DNA of 64,000 nt from Thysanoteuthis rhombus (lineage: Eukaryota > Mollusca > Cephalopoda > Oegopsida > Thysanoteuthidae). Positions 11,656-22,925 of this stretch are shown piece by piece; the first letter of the stretch is position 1; each line of letters begins with the position of its first letter. Both the position numbers and the translations under genes were made by a program. The stretch lies in assembly GCA_963457665.1 (NCBI GenBank), contig OY735227.1, forward strand, positions 50,356,344-50,420,343. Reading direction: 5' to 3'. Below the pieces are notes generated by a model. It worked only from the letters and a program-made list of their open reading frames with translations. It had not been told where the DNA came from and searched no databases.

Positions 11656-11659
11656 TTGA

Positions 11660-11688
11660 ATGAAGAAGAAGAAGAAGAAGAAGAAGAA

Positions 11689-11768
<80 letters not shown>

Positions 11769-11780
11769 GTAGTAGTAGTG
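11660..11780. repeat. (GAA)n-(TAA)n-(TAG)n microsatellite
   Basis: Three trinucleotide runs in succession, the TAA run longest (about 90 bp). Confidence 0.95.
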
Positions 11781-11814
11781 CCAAGACTAACTTTTAGTTA
11801 ATAAAATGAAACTC

Positions 11815-12010
11815 GAGAACTGTCGAGCCAGGAATCGAACCTGCGACTGAGAAGGGAGCTGCCAATATCATAGTATTGCTCTCACCGATTCGATTCAATT
11901 CCTGCCGCTGTCCCATTTTCTTTAATTGTTTATTCTATTTCTTGGACAAATGATACATCCACCGTGTAATAACAGGAGATCATTTCAAATAAAGTTTCAA
12001 TATAATATAA
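11815..12010 (+). mobile_element. tRNA-derived SINE (family S1), copy 1
   Basis: The body CATTTTCTTTAATTGTTTAT through CACCGTGTAATAACAGGAGATC to a CAATATAAT end matches the copies at 30860-31045 and 55265-55450. Upstream is a tRNA-like head with a weak B box (GATTCAATTCC, 11892-11902). A second tRNA-like piece lies in the opposite direction, with a consensus B box read on the minus strand (GGAATCGAACC, 11831-11841). Confidence 0.65.
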
Positions 12011-12117
12011 CGCAAATTATCATCATACATATAAATACTAATATTTGAGCCTCCTGCAATATTCTGCATGTAAACTGAAGAGAGGTCAACTTACTGCATA
12101 AGCAATGAGACAACGAC

Positions 12118-12625
12118 AGAGATCAACGAAGGTCATTTCTTGGCCATTTCTAGCCAATTTTCAATTTTTTGTTTTTGTTGTTTTTTTTAAACCAAAGATA
12201 TTGAAATCCAACGTACTAGCTCGAGAAGATTTTGAGAATATGTACGTATTCACAAAATCTTCTGGACAATGAGGTCAATCAAGGCCACCTGAGATTATTT
12301 CCGGTCATTTCAACACAATTTTTCAAGTTTGAGGCAATTACAGTTACATACGTGTGATATCGAACTTATGTTAATGCAATTCCATTTAGGGAAAGATATT
12401 TTTTTGCATAGATTATAGACAATGCAATATTGACCTCAGAATCCATTTGAGTTCACCTGGGGTAATTCCTCGTCATTTCATACCACTTTCTTTGTTGCTA
12501 CCCATGATTTTCATACATATGAAGCAGGTGATTGTTCCACCCCCAAAGTATTCAGAAATGTGATTTTAACATCGAAGTCATTCGAGGTCACCATATGTAG
12601 TTTCTGATCATTTTTAGTCAATTCC
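12118..12625 (+). repeat. Diverged ~155-bp tandem repeat
   Basis: Four related stretches begin near 12118, 12268, 12434 and 12572. Each carries a variant of GAGGTCAATCAAGGTCACCT followed within about 20 bp by GTCATTTCA-like and CAATTTT-like strings. Similarity is weak and noticed by eye. Confidence 0.35.
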
Positions 12626-13100
12626 CTAGATTGTTGGCCACAATATGGCACCTAAGATGAAAACAGTTTGCATAGGAGTATATTTTTCCACTGTAAAATT
12701 TATTGGTAATGTGAGATTGTTGCTGGAGTTCTTTAATTCCTGGAAATTGTAGCTAGGACAATCATTCGAGTTCGCTGATCTTTTCAATGCTTTTTCTTTG
12801 TACAGTTCTAAATTGGTTGTTCTAAGGTTGGATCTATAATCAACCCTTTCATACCGGCACCCAATGGAGAGAAACACTTATGTTGTGTATCTAGAAGTGA
12901 ATCTAGAAACCGTGTCAAAGTGAGAGACGACATCATTGGTTCTTTTTGTGCATTACAGCATTTCTGTCGTTACAGCTACATGCGTACATTATGTAAAAAG
13001 TCATTTTTTTCCTTTGCTGTATTGTGTAGGAAGAGATACATTAAAAAAACATAATTTCCTGAGTGGTTATACTCTAAGTTATCCCCCGAGTAATGCCAGA
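12626..13100. other. Unassigned
   Basis: No recognised element. Confidence 0.4.
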
Positions 13101-13109
13101 TATCTGTCT

Positions 13110-13110
<1 letters not shown>

Positions 13111-13171
<61 letters not shown>
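13111..13171. repeat. (TA)n then (GA)n microsatellite
   Basis: Adjacent dinucleotide runs. Confidence 0.95.
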
Positions 13172-13172
<1 letters not shown>

Positions 13173-14005
13173 TTAGAAAGCTTTACAGCTCCAAACACTA
13201 AACATTTGGAAACTTTTTCAATAATCACTTTATGTCATTTCAGTCATTTATTTCCCAATATTTCCTGATATAATTTATGCACTTTTCTTCGGTGTTTTTT
13301 TTAATGATTCTGATGCATAGTTTATATAATTCATGTACTTTGTTATTTTGTGTAGGGTATTATCACATTGCATATTGATATCATTTTACACTACACATCA
13401 TTTAATTTTTTGAAACAGGGTTCACTTACGCAGGTTATCCAAAAAGCGTACTTAAGAGGGATCAGCAAGTATAACAAGAGACACGACTCGCTGTTCATGT
13501 CACTTCTATTGAGTGTTCACCCATGTGAATATTAAATCCATTGTGTCGATTTTATTTTTAGACTGTGTGCAAACTAATTTATGATATAATTTTTAAGAAT
13601 TCTAATTACGCAGGTTAATTTTGACTTGATCCTCTACACACATACTCAAGGGAAGAATTCGACGATTATTTTCTTTTAAGTTAGTTTTTACACGTAGGGT
13701 AATATCTTGCTTGCATCAGTTTGTTCTTTTCCTTTAAATTTTTAGATGAAGCATCTCAGTTGAAATAAACCAAAACCACTTTTAGCAGGTAGTAACACCT
13801 CAATAGGCTATTCCATTAATATACTTAGACGATATGTTACTTGGCTTTTCTCTTGTTCCAGTCAATACAATGATCTTTCACACTGAAAAAGATCGATCTC
13901 GTCACCTAACTCCATTAACATGAATACAAATTGATTTATTTTGATGTACATTATTCATTTATTCTATTTTCATACTCTCGTTAACATACTGTTTAATTTT
14001 CGAGT
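13172..14005. other. Unassigned
   Basis: AT-rich. It would be downstream of the Penelope fragment on the minus strand, but no GIY-YIG endonuclease pattern or terminal repeat was recognised. Confidence 0.4.
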
Positions 14006-14605
14006 TTATTTCATTATGGTTAATCTGGTAAGTTTTAAAGGGGTCGGGGTGTCTGGCCATGGTTTTATCAAATTGTCTGAAATCTTACTAATTTCACTGC
14101 CTTGATTGACCATTCTTACAACTAAAGGAACAATTTTCGGAATAAAATCAATAAATCTAAGAGTAACCCTAGTTATTCTCAAATATTCTGATGATATAAT
14201 TCTGTAAAATATATGATATGGAATATTACTTATTGTAAATGACGTACGTATGATATGGAACGGAAATGGGTCTCCTTTATCAAACAATTTATCGAAAAAC
14301 ATTTCATCCTTGATTTTTTTATCCAAATGTAAAAACGTTGTGTGCATTCTGTTAAGTTCACACTTTAGTTCAAGATCCTTGAGGTATATATTACGACATG
14401 ATTTTACGAATTCCCCTTCATCGTTAAGTGAACTTAGGTCGTCAATAAAATGGGTACAACCTAAAAATGAGCAATCTTGCTTTATATTAGTTCTAATTAA
14501 AGATGACATGGATATATATTCATGCATATGTAAATAAAAATTTGCCCAAAAGGACACAGGATCATTATCTATTTTAAAGTAGCATTCGCCAATAAATGAC
14601 TAACA
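14006..14605 (-). mobile_element. Penelope-like element, reverse transcriptase fragment
   Basis: A 183-codon open frame on the minus strand follows the order of the C-terminal half of Penelope-like reverse transcriptases: a DPVSFWANFYLHMHEY block (family usual: DPAPFWANLYL), the catalytic FIDDL (residues 37-41), LND.GEF, IYLKDLELKCE, TFLHLD (usual TFLDLD), KLFDK and SNIPYHIFY. Just upstream a short stretch HLLANATLK matches the preceding helix, but the usual IGIPMG block between them is deleted. The protein is too short and lacks fingers and endonuclease, so this is a dead fragment. It is unusual in this window for staying open over 180 codons. Confidence 0.75.
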
Positions 14606-15235
14606 ATTGCTTTAAAAGGAAAGCACGTAGAGTTAGTCTTGCTTTCTTTTGTTTCACACCGGAAAACTTTAGAGTTTGTAAACCCAATATACTTACTACT
14701 TCCTCCTGCAAGAATGAATGAATTACATTGTGGCACAGCTTATGCCAATGGCAGATTACGAATTCACATGTTTTATTCTCTTCCAGATTCGACAATCTTG
14801 AGCATGGCTGTCTATCTGGATCTAGTTCTCACTTTCTTGACACATCATCTGTGTTTTAGTTTTCCATATTTACGATGACCTGGTACACAACTTTCTGAAC
14901 ATAGTTTTGCAACTTCTGTTGATCCTTTTTGTACGTCGGAATAGTTTCAGGGACTTACTTTTCACCTGATTAAAGAGAGGTGAAAGGATGATCTGACTTC
15001 TTAACGAAGTTATTCTTATTTTATCTTCTTGTCTTTACCCGGTGATAGAGTGCATTCTATGGTTTAGGAATTCCTCAATTTGTTTGCAAAGTTTAGCATT
15101 GAATTATATGGATACTTGTCAAGATTTCTTGGATAAAGCTCCTGTCAATTCGGCACCCAGGAAGACTCGGGTGTGCAGTGATAACGAGTGTGCTGTGATA
15201 AAGAGCTTGCCGTTATAAGGGGTGGATTTCACACA
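14606..15235. other. Unassigned; possible decayed Penelope 5' part
   Basis: Minus-strand frames to about 14795 may continue the element, but I could not align them with confidence. The rest is unrecognised. Confidence 0.3.
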
Positions 15236-15239
15236 AAGT

Positions 15240-16030
15240 TCATCAATCATGAGGAAACGTACAGACGAAATGACACGATGAATTTCAATGATATTTGGAG
15301 GCAATAAAAAAGAAAGAGGAGGTAAAATTTCGGGGTGGATCCAAGAAATATATCCTGGTTCAGTTGGAGTGGATCCATGCGGAATTATCCTCATACGTCT
15401 CAACCATATGTTCGAACCATATAACATCACTGAAATTCCATTCTGACCGAAGGATATCTCCGAAAGTAAAGAATGGATCTCCATGGATTACAGAATGAAA
15501 TTTTGTGGTACGCATGCCAACTGGGAATGAAAGATGTGGTAAAATCTTGGAGCGGATCCAAGAATTCTTCTCTAATTGAGAGATGTTTTCCCGTTTGTTT
15601 ATTTTTTTCAATATATTTATGTATCTGCACATGATTGTCCATACGATGTCTCTAAAAGTTATCAATGAATTTCTTCGTAAAGTAAACAATAGGCTACGGG
15701 AGATAAAATTGTGAAAAAGATCCATGCACAATTATCTCTCTTCTGTTGCAGTCATTCATGAATACCACATAATATCGCCGTTTTGTCCGTCTGCAAGATA
15801 TCTCCAAAAGATTATCCATGAAATTCATTGATATTCTATGAAGAGTTTGACTATGGGGGGGGGGGGCTGATAAAATTTGGAGCGGATCCATGTACAATTA
15901 TCTCATTTACGTCGTATTCATTTGTCCAAAACACATTAATAAAACTACTATCGCTAAAATCTCATGTTGGTGCAGTTGATATATCCGAAAGTTATCAAAA
16001 AGTTTTGATGACATTAAAGAACGGACTGTA
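15240..16030 (+). repeat. Repeat family G, several degenerate units
   Basis: Three to four imperfect units of about 190-200 bp. Each carries a variant of GATATCTCCAAAAG, then ATGAATTTCAATG, then AAAATTTGGAGCGGATCC, then CAATTATCTC. It is the largest block of this family here; others are at 43.9-44.2 and 51.9-52.6 kb. There is no coding content and the class is unknown. Confidence 0.55.
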
Positions 16031-16528
16031 GACTATGGGCGAACTATTTCATATCTTCAGATTCCTCTCCTATTACTCCACCTGACAATGGCGTTAGCAG
16101 ATGGATGCACTCTCTGGGTGCTTTCAAGTTATCATCTAGTTTATATTTAGTTATTATTCCGATATATACATATATACATACATACATACATGTACAAAAA
16201 GTATGTTGAAGTTGTCTTCTAAGATTAAATCTTGCAAGGAGCATATCAAGATTTGTAAATTTGTTGATAACACGCATACAATTACACAAATGCACACATA
16301 TACACACTCGCCAATGTTGTATATAATTCAGGGTATTCTCCAGCAAAATAAAATGATATAAAAGCATCATTACTAATCTTGTAATTCTTTTTCAGTTGAA
16401 ACTTTTCTAAGTAATCGATAACAACAGATTACGCTTCAATATTTGTACAAACCTGCTCTGGAAATTGGAAAACATAAATAAAGTTCAGGGAGAAACAAAA
16501 TAAGAATGTATTTTGAGAATAGGAAACA

Positions 16529-16530
<2 letters not shown>
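16031..16530. other. Unassigned
   Basis: No recognised element. Confidence 0.4.

Positions 16531-16605
<75 letters not shown>
16531..16605. repeat. (TC)n then (TA)n microsatellite
   Basis: Adjacent dinucleotide runs. Confidence 0.95.
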
Positions 16606-16607
<2 letters not shown>

Positions 16608-17294
16608 CATATCAAAATTATATAATATTGGAAGTACTAGATAATACAGAGGATAAGCAATCAAATTATGACCAATCATGAACTTTTAGAAAGAAGCATG
16701 AAAATTCTCACACAGCAGATACCATAACATCAATTTTCAGATGTGAAGGGAAGTCAGATTTGACCGTAAGAGGTCTTTTTAAAGATGGTTGCATGTCGAC
16801 CCGGTACTAACGTTCTATGCATTCAAATTTGCAATCACACAGCATAGAAAAACATCTAAGGCGACATTTCCAACCAAGTTGTCCATTCATATAATGATAC
16901 TTTTGGAATCACCGAAAACCGAGGAAATACATTTAGGTTAAGGTCAAATTATTGAAAAATATTTTAAAAGACCTTATTTTGCAAGTACATCTAGTGCTGG
17001 GTATCACATTACAAGGAAATTCTCACTGAAAAAAATCGAAGATATGTTCTACAGATGTGAAAGAACATGTTGCTCTTTTTTTTCGACGATGCAAATTTAT
17101 GATGTCATCATTTGAAGTAATGTATTGGGTGTATTCAATCACGTGGTAAAAGTATACCACAGTCTGACCACAGGAATGGATGCCAGATTCTTAAACGTCA
17201 ACTTGGTTTTCCCACTTATCAAGATTCATGGTAAAAGAGAAAACCACGTGTAGAGTCTGTCTCTCTGATTTCTCTGTAATTACGCACACGCATA

Positions 17295-17295
<1 letters not shown>
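16606..17295. other. Unassigned
   Basis: No recognised element. Confidence 0.4.

Positions 17296-17363
<68 letters not shown>
17296..17363. repeat. (TA)n then (GA)n microsatellite
   Basis: Adjacent dinucleotide runs, like 13111-13171 and inverse to 16531-16605. Confidence 0.95.
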
Positions 17364-17365
<2 letters not shown>

Positions 17366-17720
17366 TGAGAGAGATGAAGCGATGATATATTTAGGCAGAG
17401 TAATGCACTCTTTACCACACAATTGTACATCAGTGTATTAAAATGATGATAATGATATTGGTATCCTTTTCAATAACGCGTATTAATTATGCAGAATCGA
17501 CTGCCGTGATGGAAATTGCAGAAGCCCAAATAATACACAACATTTATATCGAATATTTTTATTGTCATCGCATCGCACAAAGACGTTCAGATTTTAATCC
17601 GGTCCCCCGCTCTCTCCCAACCGACGGGATGAAACAATTTTGCCTGCAGCTCATTAAGACAGATCGAAGTGACTGGCCATTCGAAACGGACAACAAAATG
17701 AAAATGAAACGACAACGGAA
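17364..17720. other. Unassigned
   Basis: An open frame of 96 codons (17443-17733) has no supporting motif and runs into MITE-R. Confidence 0.4.
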
Positions 17721-18117
17721 ACAGGTCTGGTGACTCACTCAATAGAAACTGTCACCTGACCGACGTCTTTTGGCAGCATTTGTCGGGTTAAACAATTTGA
17801 ACATTGGAAAGAAGGGTGATCAACGAAAAAGTTTCTTCTCTTGCAATCTATCGGTCTAGAAAGTCTTAATCTTCAAAACGCAAGATACAAACTAAGGGAT
17901 CAATTTACTTATATTGCAAAATGAAACCACAACCAAAATTATACGGGAGGGTGTTTGAAAAGCAAGAAAAAAGTTTTTTAAAGCATGATTAAGAATAAAT
18001 GTTCAATCGTTCAGCCCTCTAGCTCCATTGGTGCAGTCCGTACACATAATACATACAAATCCAGCCAGTCAGTGGGACCAGCTTAAAAACCTACGTTGAC
18101 AGTTCTGGTGACAGTTT
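17721..18117 (+). mobile_element. MITE-R, full-length copy 2
   Basis: Begins ACAGGTCTGGTGACTCAC and ends ACGTTGACAGTTCTGGTGAC, with all internal landmarks of the family, including the CAGCC..CTCCATTGGTGCAG segment. Confidence 0.75.
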
Positions 18118-20130
18118 AGGAGGATGGTTTCTATCATAAATAAAATAAAGAATGACTCCATTAATTATTTACCTTCTTTTCTGATTCTAACAAGAACAAT
18201 GTCGATTGATATGATAGGTTTCTTTTATATCTATACATTTCCCTTTTCCCCCCATTACACGGCGGTTTTGCTGCATCAACGTCATTCTCAAGTGAAGCTG
18301 ACAGCCATTAAAATCGTGTAAAGGAGAGAAACTTGTTGTTGTTGTCCCCTGGTCCTTTACTTTTCAACACATTCTGATCTTTCTGATTCCTTTTTCTCTA
18401 TTTCCAATACCATTATCTCATGAATTAACTATATTCAGGCTATAAATATTCAATTCCCTCGGCAAGATGGTATTTTGGAACTCACAGGAGGAAAATATCA
18501 TTGTTAATCCCTTAGCATAGAAAATGATCCGATTCCTCATAAAACAAAAACAGAGAAAATGCAGAATCTTCCACACCAGTCTGGGTAAGGCGACGGTAAT
18601 ATTGTCAGTGGCATTTCACAATAGCATTTGGGTGTGGTTGATGCTTAAAATCGATGCGTCAAGGGTAAGAGTGTGTAAATGGATAGTTTTGTTTTCAAAA
18701 GTAAAATTACAGAGACTGTCTGTCAGTCCCGAGATCAACAAGTGGTTTTGTATTTGGTGCAGTGACAGTAGCAACATGTCCTTCACCGAGTTAGAGAGTA
18801 GCAGAAAGAGATCAGTTTCTAGTGAGAGTGACTGGAATAACAACAGTGATGAAGTGTGAACCTAACTCTTGTATGGCGTCAGACAGAACAAGAAGTCAAG
18901 ACTTTTGGTACCAGTTATGGTAGAAGCAAACACAGGAAAGTGCATATTCAATTTTGTTTTTATAGGAGTGAACTCACATTGCCTGTTTAAGTTCGATTTG
19001 AGATATTCCTTATATGTCCATTGAGCAGAAAAAAAAACCAAATGTTCTATCTAACAAATAGAAATGCTAATGGATAGAGCTTTTAGAAGTACAAAGATGA
19101 ATGAACAAATGCTAGTTTATGATTTTTCTGCAAACGATCGAATGCTACAAGATAAATCGTTGGAAGTGTCGTTTCGTGACGCTAGACAATTTTTGTGTCT
19201 GCTGAGAAGATATCAGAAATGCCATAGATTAATTAAAACTGACATACGAGGAAATTTGGACGACAGAGAAACCAGGGGAAAACATTGATGAAAATCTAAA
19301 CATAGCATCCCAGGAATGAGAAATGATTTTTATCTACAATGCAAAAATAAAACTCATAATTAAAAGGGGATAAGAATTTAAAAAAAACGAAAAGGTCTAC
19401 CAGTTACTCTGAGAAAGGTCACAAGTTGGTCTGCAACTGTGCCGTTTCACAGTCACAGACTAACTTGTCGAACATAAATTGGAAAGTCTAGAGAAAATTT
19501 TCAAACATTTTTGCCAATTAAAATTGCTGTCCTGCAACAATTAGCGTGATAGATGGGATGAGAATATACAGCACCCTTCACTGATAACGCCAAGATATTC
19601 AAAATAAATGGAGGACCAACCACTTTATGTTGATATCAGTATCTATACAGGTTTCTACCAAGCAGTAATTGCTGTATATGGCATCTCATGGCCGATCCTG
19701 AGACCCTAGCGTTACGAAAACATAATGGGGCGGTGCATCGTGAAAGAAAACTTTTCTTGTATCGCTGCTCTCACTTTCTCCGCAATTTTCAGGGCCAATT
19801 ACACGACTGGGGAAGCTGGCAATCTATCGAATCAAGCAACAACCAATAGAATTGAAACTCTATGTGGTATTAACACCCCAAGAGATCTCAGTGACAAACT
19901 GTTAAAACCACATATATTGATGGTATATTACCGAAGATCTAGAATGATAAATTTTCTGCACAAAAACTTCTTTGTTGATGAAAGTAGAGAAGACTCCCCA
20001 GAATTCCAAAGACGCAATCCCAATTTACTAAAAAGATAAATAAAACTAAAAACTATCGGGAAACCAGCTTGTTTTTGGACGAAGCTAAATGCCTTGCGTA
20101 GATTCTAGTAAACGAAAGAATGTCTTCTTG
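18118..20130. other. Unassigned; several unsupported ORFs
   Basis: Open frames of 111 codons (18524-18859) and 104 codons (19725-20039) on plus show no domain I recognise, no clear splice pair and no strong signal. They may be chance or remnants of the RTE copy that follows. Confidence 0.35.
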
Positions 20131-20134
20131 AAGT

Positions 20135-20610
20135 CTGTGTGAAAAGCTCAGGATGCTATCAAGTTAATTCAAAAAGTATCAAGAGAAAAACAAAAGACCC
20201 TTTCACTTTGACAAGTACGTTCAACACTGAGTAACGGTATTATTTGGTTATCAATAGTTTCGTACAATGATCAACCAACTCCATAAAACACAGCTCTATC
20301 GAATAAGATTCAGTTGCGATTTTTCGCATCACTTTCCAATCGTGAATGTTAAGCAGGAACCGGAGTGACGTTCCAACACTGTTCTCTATTATTCTTCAGT
20401 ACGGCACTGAAACAGACTAAGGAAGATCTTGGAAATCGGGATATAGTGTACATCTGTTTCCGCCCAAATAGCAGTCCATTCTTTAGCCTATCAGAAGGAA
20501 CTGACATGAGAGATTCTATTTGCCGATGTTGTAACTTTACTTACGTACAATCAGCTCAATATTCAGCTTTGCAAAAAATCTTTAGTCTTCAGATTGATAT
20601 CTTTCATTCA
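20135..20610 (+). mobile_element. RTE-type reverse transcriptase fragment
   Basis: Broken frames on the plus strand follow RTE reverse transcriptase blocks in order: a NGIIWLSI-like stretch (usual GLWKIMEKFG), TMINQLHKTQLYRIRF (usual TMIRQLHDGM..R), VNVKQEP near 20348 (usual TNGVKQGC), an FSTALKQTKEDLGN stretch (usual FSAVLTLALEDV), IVYICFRPN (usual VYIRFRT) and, one frame over, EILFADVVTLLTYN (usual DLLFADDAALTAH). The catalytic FADD has become FADV and there are several frameshifts, so it is an old dead copy. Both LINE ends are missing. Confidence 0.6.
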
Positions 20611-20699
20611 CCTGCACCCTTATCTAACTCCTACAGCCAGAGAGAACAGTCCAAGATTCTGTCTACGTTTTCTAATAAGAGATATTCCCAATGGAGTAT

Positions 20700-20999
20700 G
20701 AAGGGCTCCTGACAAGATTTCAGTGTCGGTGACATGCGTCAGCTTGATGGTCCCTGCAAGTTTTATTGACTTCAAACCGATGATCACCTGCTCAGCACGA
20801 CAGATTTTATAGTTAATGGTGCAAGTCAACCGAAGGGATACCTCCACTCCGATCACAAAGAGTGTATATAATTGGTTTCTGAATGCATAGGGAAATCGTC
20901 CTATTAGAAGAATTTCCACACTCTTCGGTCTTATCAGGAATCGAACCCAGGACCTTTGAGCAAGTGGAGCCAACATACTAACCATTACACTATCCGAGT
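20700..20999 (-). mobile_element. tRNA-Val-like SINE (family S2), copy 1
   Basis: The minus strand has a tRNA-like head at about 20930-20999: A-box-like TAGTGTAATGGTTAGTATG, then AAAGGTCCTGGGTTCGATTCC with a consensus B box (complement at 20938-20948). It continues GAAGAGTGTGGAAATTCTTC, which matches the start of the body at 41.55 kb. The extent of the body is estimated. Confidence 0.65.
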
Positions 21000-21599
21000 A
21001 GACTTAACTTTCTTAGGGTAGGCCGTATTCTAACACCAAAACAAACATTAATAATGGACTGATCTTAGAAAAAACTCAACTCGTATGAAACAGAGAATTG
21101 GTTTCCTCCAGATTTCACTCCCTATTTTCCAATGCTATCGATACTTGTGAATCATCTTTAACCTTTGTCGGGTTTTCCTGGAAAGGAAGGAAAAGATGAA
21201 AAGCAAAATGAATTTATGTAAAACAAAAAAAGAATGAAATGGGCAAGTGAGAAAAAAAGACGATTATCGAATATATTAACGAAAAATAAAAGAAAGAAAG
21301 AAAGGAAGATTTTACAAAAAGATGATGAAAAAAAGAGAGGAAGAGAAGAGAGATGAGGGTGTGATCCCCTCATATTTGATTGACTGATATGAGGGGGGGA
21401 GGAGAATGAATGGGGGAGAGTTTAAGAAGATTATCAAAGTCAGAAGGTGGAAGTTTGAAGAAATAGATGCTAAAGTGGATAACAGATAGATAGATAAATG
21501 GATATGAACAGACTGAGATAGATTGATAGATAACAGGGGGAGTAGGCGAAATAAAAGGCTGTTATCCATACCCCCTCCCCAAATAAGGTACATACACGT
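21000..21599. other. Purine-rich DNA
   Basis: From about 21180 to 21560 the plus strand is GA-rich, with short GAAA and GATA runs. No gene. Confidence 0.5.
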
Positions 21600-21783
21600 A
21601 TGCATTCATACATAAACACATGTATGCATTCATACATGGATACATGTATGCATTACTACATATACACAAGTATGCATTCATATATAAACATATATATGCA
21701 TTCATACATAGACATATGTATGCATCAATACATATACACATGTATGTATTCATACGGAGACACATGTACGCATTCATACATCA
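21600..21783. repeat. 24-bp minisatellite, ~7.6 units
   Basis: Seven full units and one partial unit of consensus ATGCATTCATACATA...ACATGT, 24 bp each. Because 24 is divisible by three, several frames on both strands stay open with an 8-residue period (for example MHSYINTC). Not a gene. Confidence 0.9.
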
Positions 21784-21890
21784 CATACTATCATTTTTCA
21801 AATATGTTTTTTTATTTTGATTTTCTCCTCAAGGGTATTTCATGTTGCATAATGATTCGTTGATGCTATGTCATGTATTCATGGTATAAA
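21784..21890. other. Unassigned
   Basis: Short unique stretch. Confidence 0.4.
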
Positions 21891-21892
21891 TG

Positions 21893-22346
21893 CATGTGTG
21901 TGTGTGTGTGTAAGTGTGTGTGTGTGTGTGTGTGTACATTAGAGGGATTTGTTCTCATTCATGTGTGTGTGTTTGTACATTTGTGTGTGTATGTGTATGT
22001 GTTTGTATGTATGCGTGTGTGTGTTAGAGTGCATCTGAATGTCTCTGTGCGTGTATGCATGTGTTTGTGTTCGTGGTTGTGGGTGCGTGAATGTCTCTGT
22101 GTGTATATGTGCTTGTGTCGGTGTATGTGTGTGTCGCGTCTTTTTGTGTGCGGTCGTACGTATATGTGTGTATCACCGTGTATGTATGAGTCTGTTTGTC
22201 TGAGTGGGTTTGTGTTTGTGTGTGTATGTATCTGTGCCATTATGCGTATTTGTGTATATCTATGGATGTGTGTTCGTGTGTGTGTGTGTTCGTGTGTGTG
22301 TAGTGTGTGTGTGTGTGTAGTGTGTGTCTGTGTGTGTATCCATGTG
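21893..22346. repeat. Degenerate (TG)n-rich block
   Basis: About 450 bp of alternating purine-pyrimidine sequence, TG units with GTGTATG interruptions. A 207-codon Cys/Val-rich open frame spans it and is an artefact. Confidence 0.9.
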
Positions 22347-22778
22347 GCTCACTTTATGATTTCTAGAGCAAGCATTATTCACGTGCCGATTGAGGCGTCT
22401 CGAGAGTTTTCCCTTTTTTCAATGTTCAATCTTCACATCGTTTGCCAACCAGCCCCCCCCTTTCAAATTAATAATGAAAGTGAAGAGAAAAGATGAAGAG
22501 CTGATGAGAACAAAAGAAAAAAGAATAAATGATGAGGGAACTGCAAAGGGCGGGGGTACTTTTAATTTGGAGAAACGACAACTGAAGGAACATTTTGTGC
22601 GCTTTCAAATTTCTCATTTGCTTCTGTGGAATCTGGGATAGACTGCGAATGGGCACCCGTATATCCAGGACAAGATCTCGAGTGGACATATTGATAGGTC
22701 GTGAAAATACCGACTGTCTTACGCAGGGGTGGGTGGGGGGGAACAAGGGGGTCCCCAAATGCTAAGGTAAATATTAGA
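22347..22778. other. Unassigned
   Basis: No recognised element. Confidence 0.4.
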
Positions 22779-22925
22779 AACTAAAGTAAAACTGTTAAAA
22801 TATGTTTCTTCAGTTTTCTGGCTAGCTGACAGCATACAGGCTGTCCCAATCGAGCTAGAGGAATGAAAAATTAAACATTTACTCTTTTTTTCGGGAAAGA
22901 ACTTTTTTCAACTTCCCCCAAATAC
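22779..22925 (-). mobile_element. MITE-R, 3' third only
   Basis: Minus-strand copy of the 3' end of the family (AACTGTTAAAATATGTTTCT, then GCATACAGGCTGTCCCAATC on plus). It stops inside the element exactly where the RTE copy begins. Confidence 0.65.

Noticed and set aside
19725-20039. 104-codon plus frame as a gene
   Set aside because: No recognised motif, no splice signals and close to decayed RTE sequence.
21600-21783. CRISPR array
   Set aside because: Units are contiguous 24-mers without unique spacers, and the DNA is eukaryotic in character.
21873-22496. 207-codon Cys/Val-rich frame on plus
   Set aside because: Produced by the TG-rich repeat; no signal, no domain and an equally open antisense frame.
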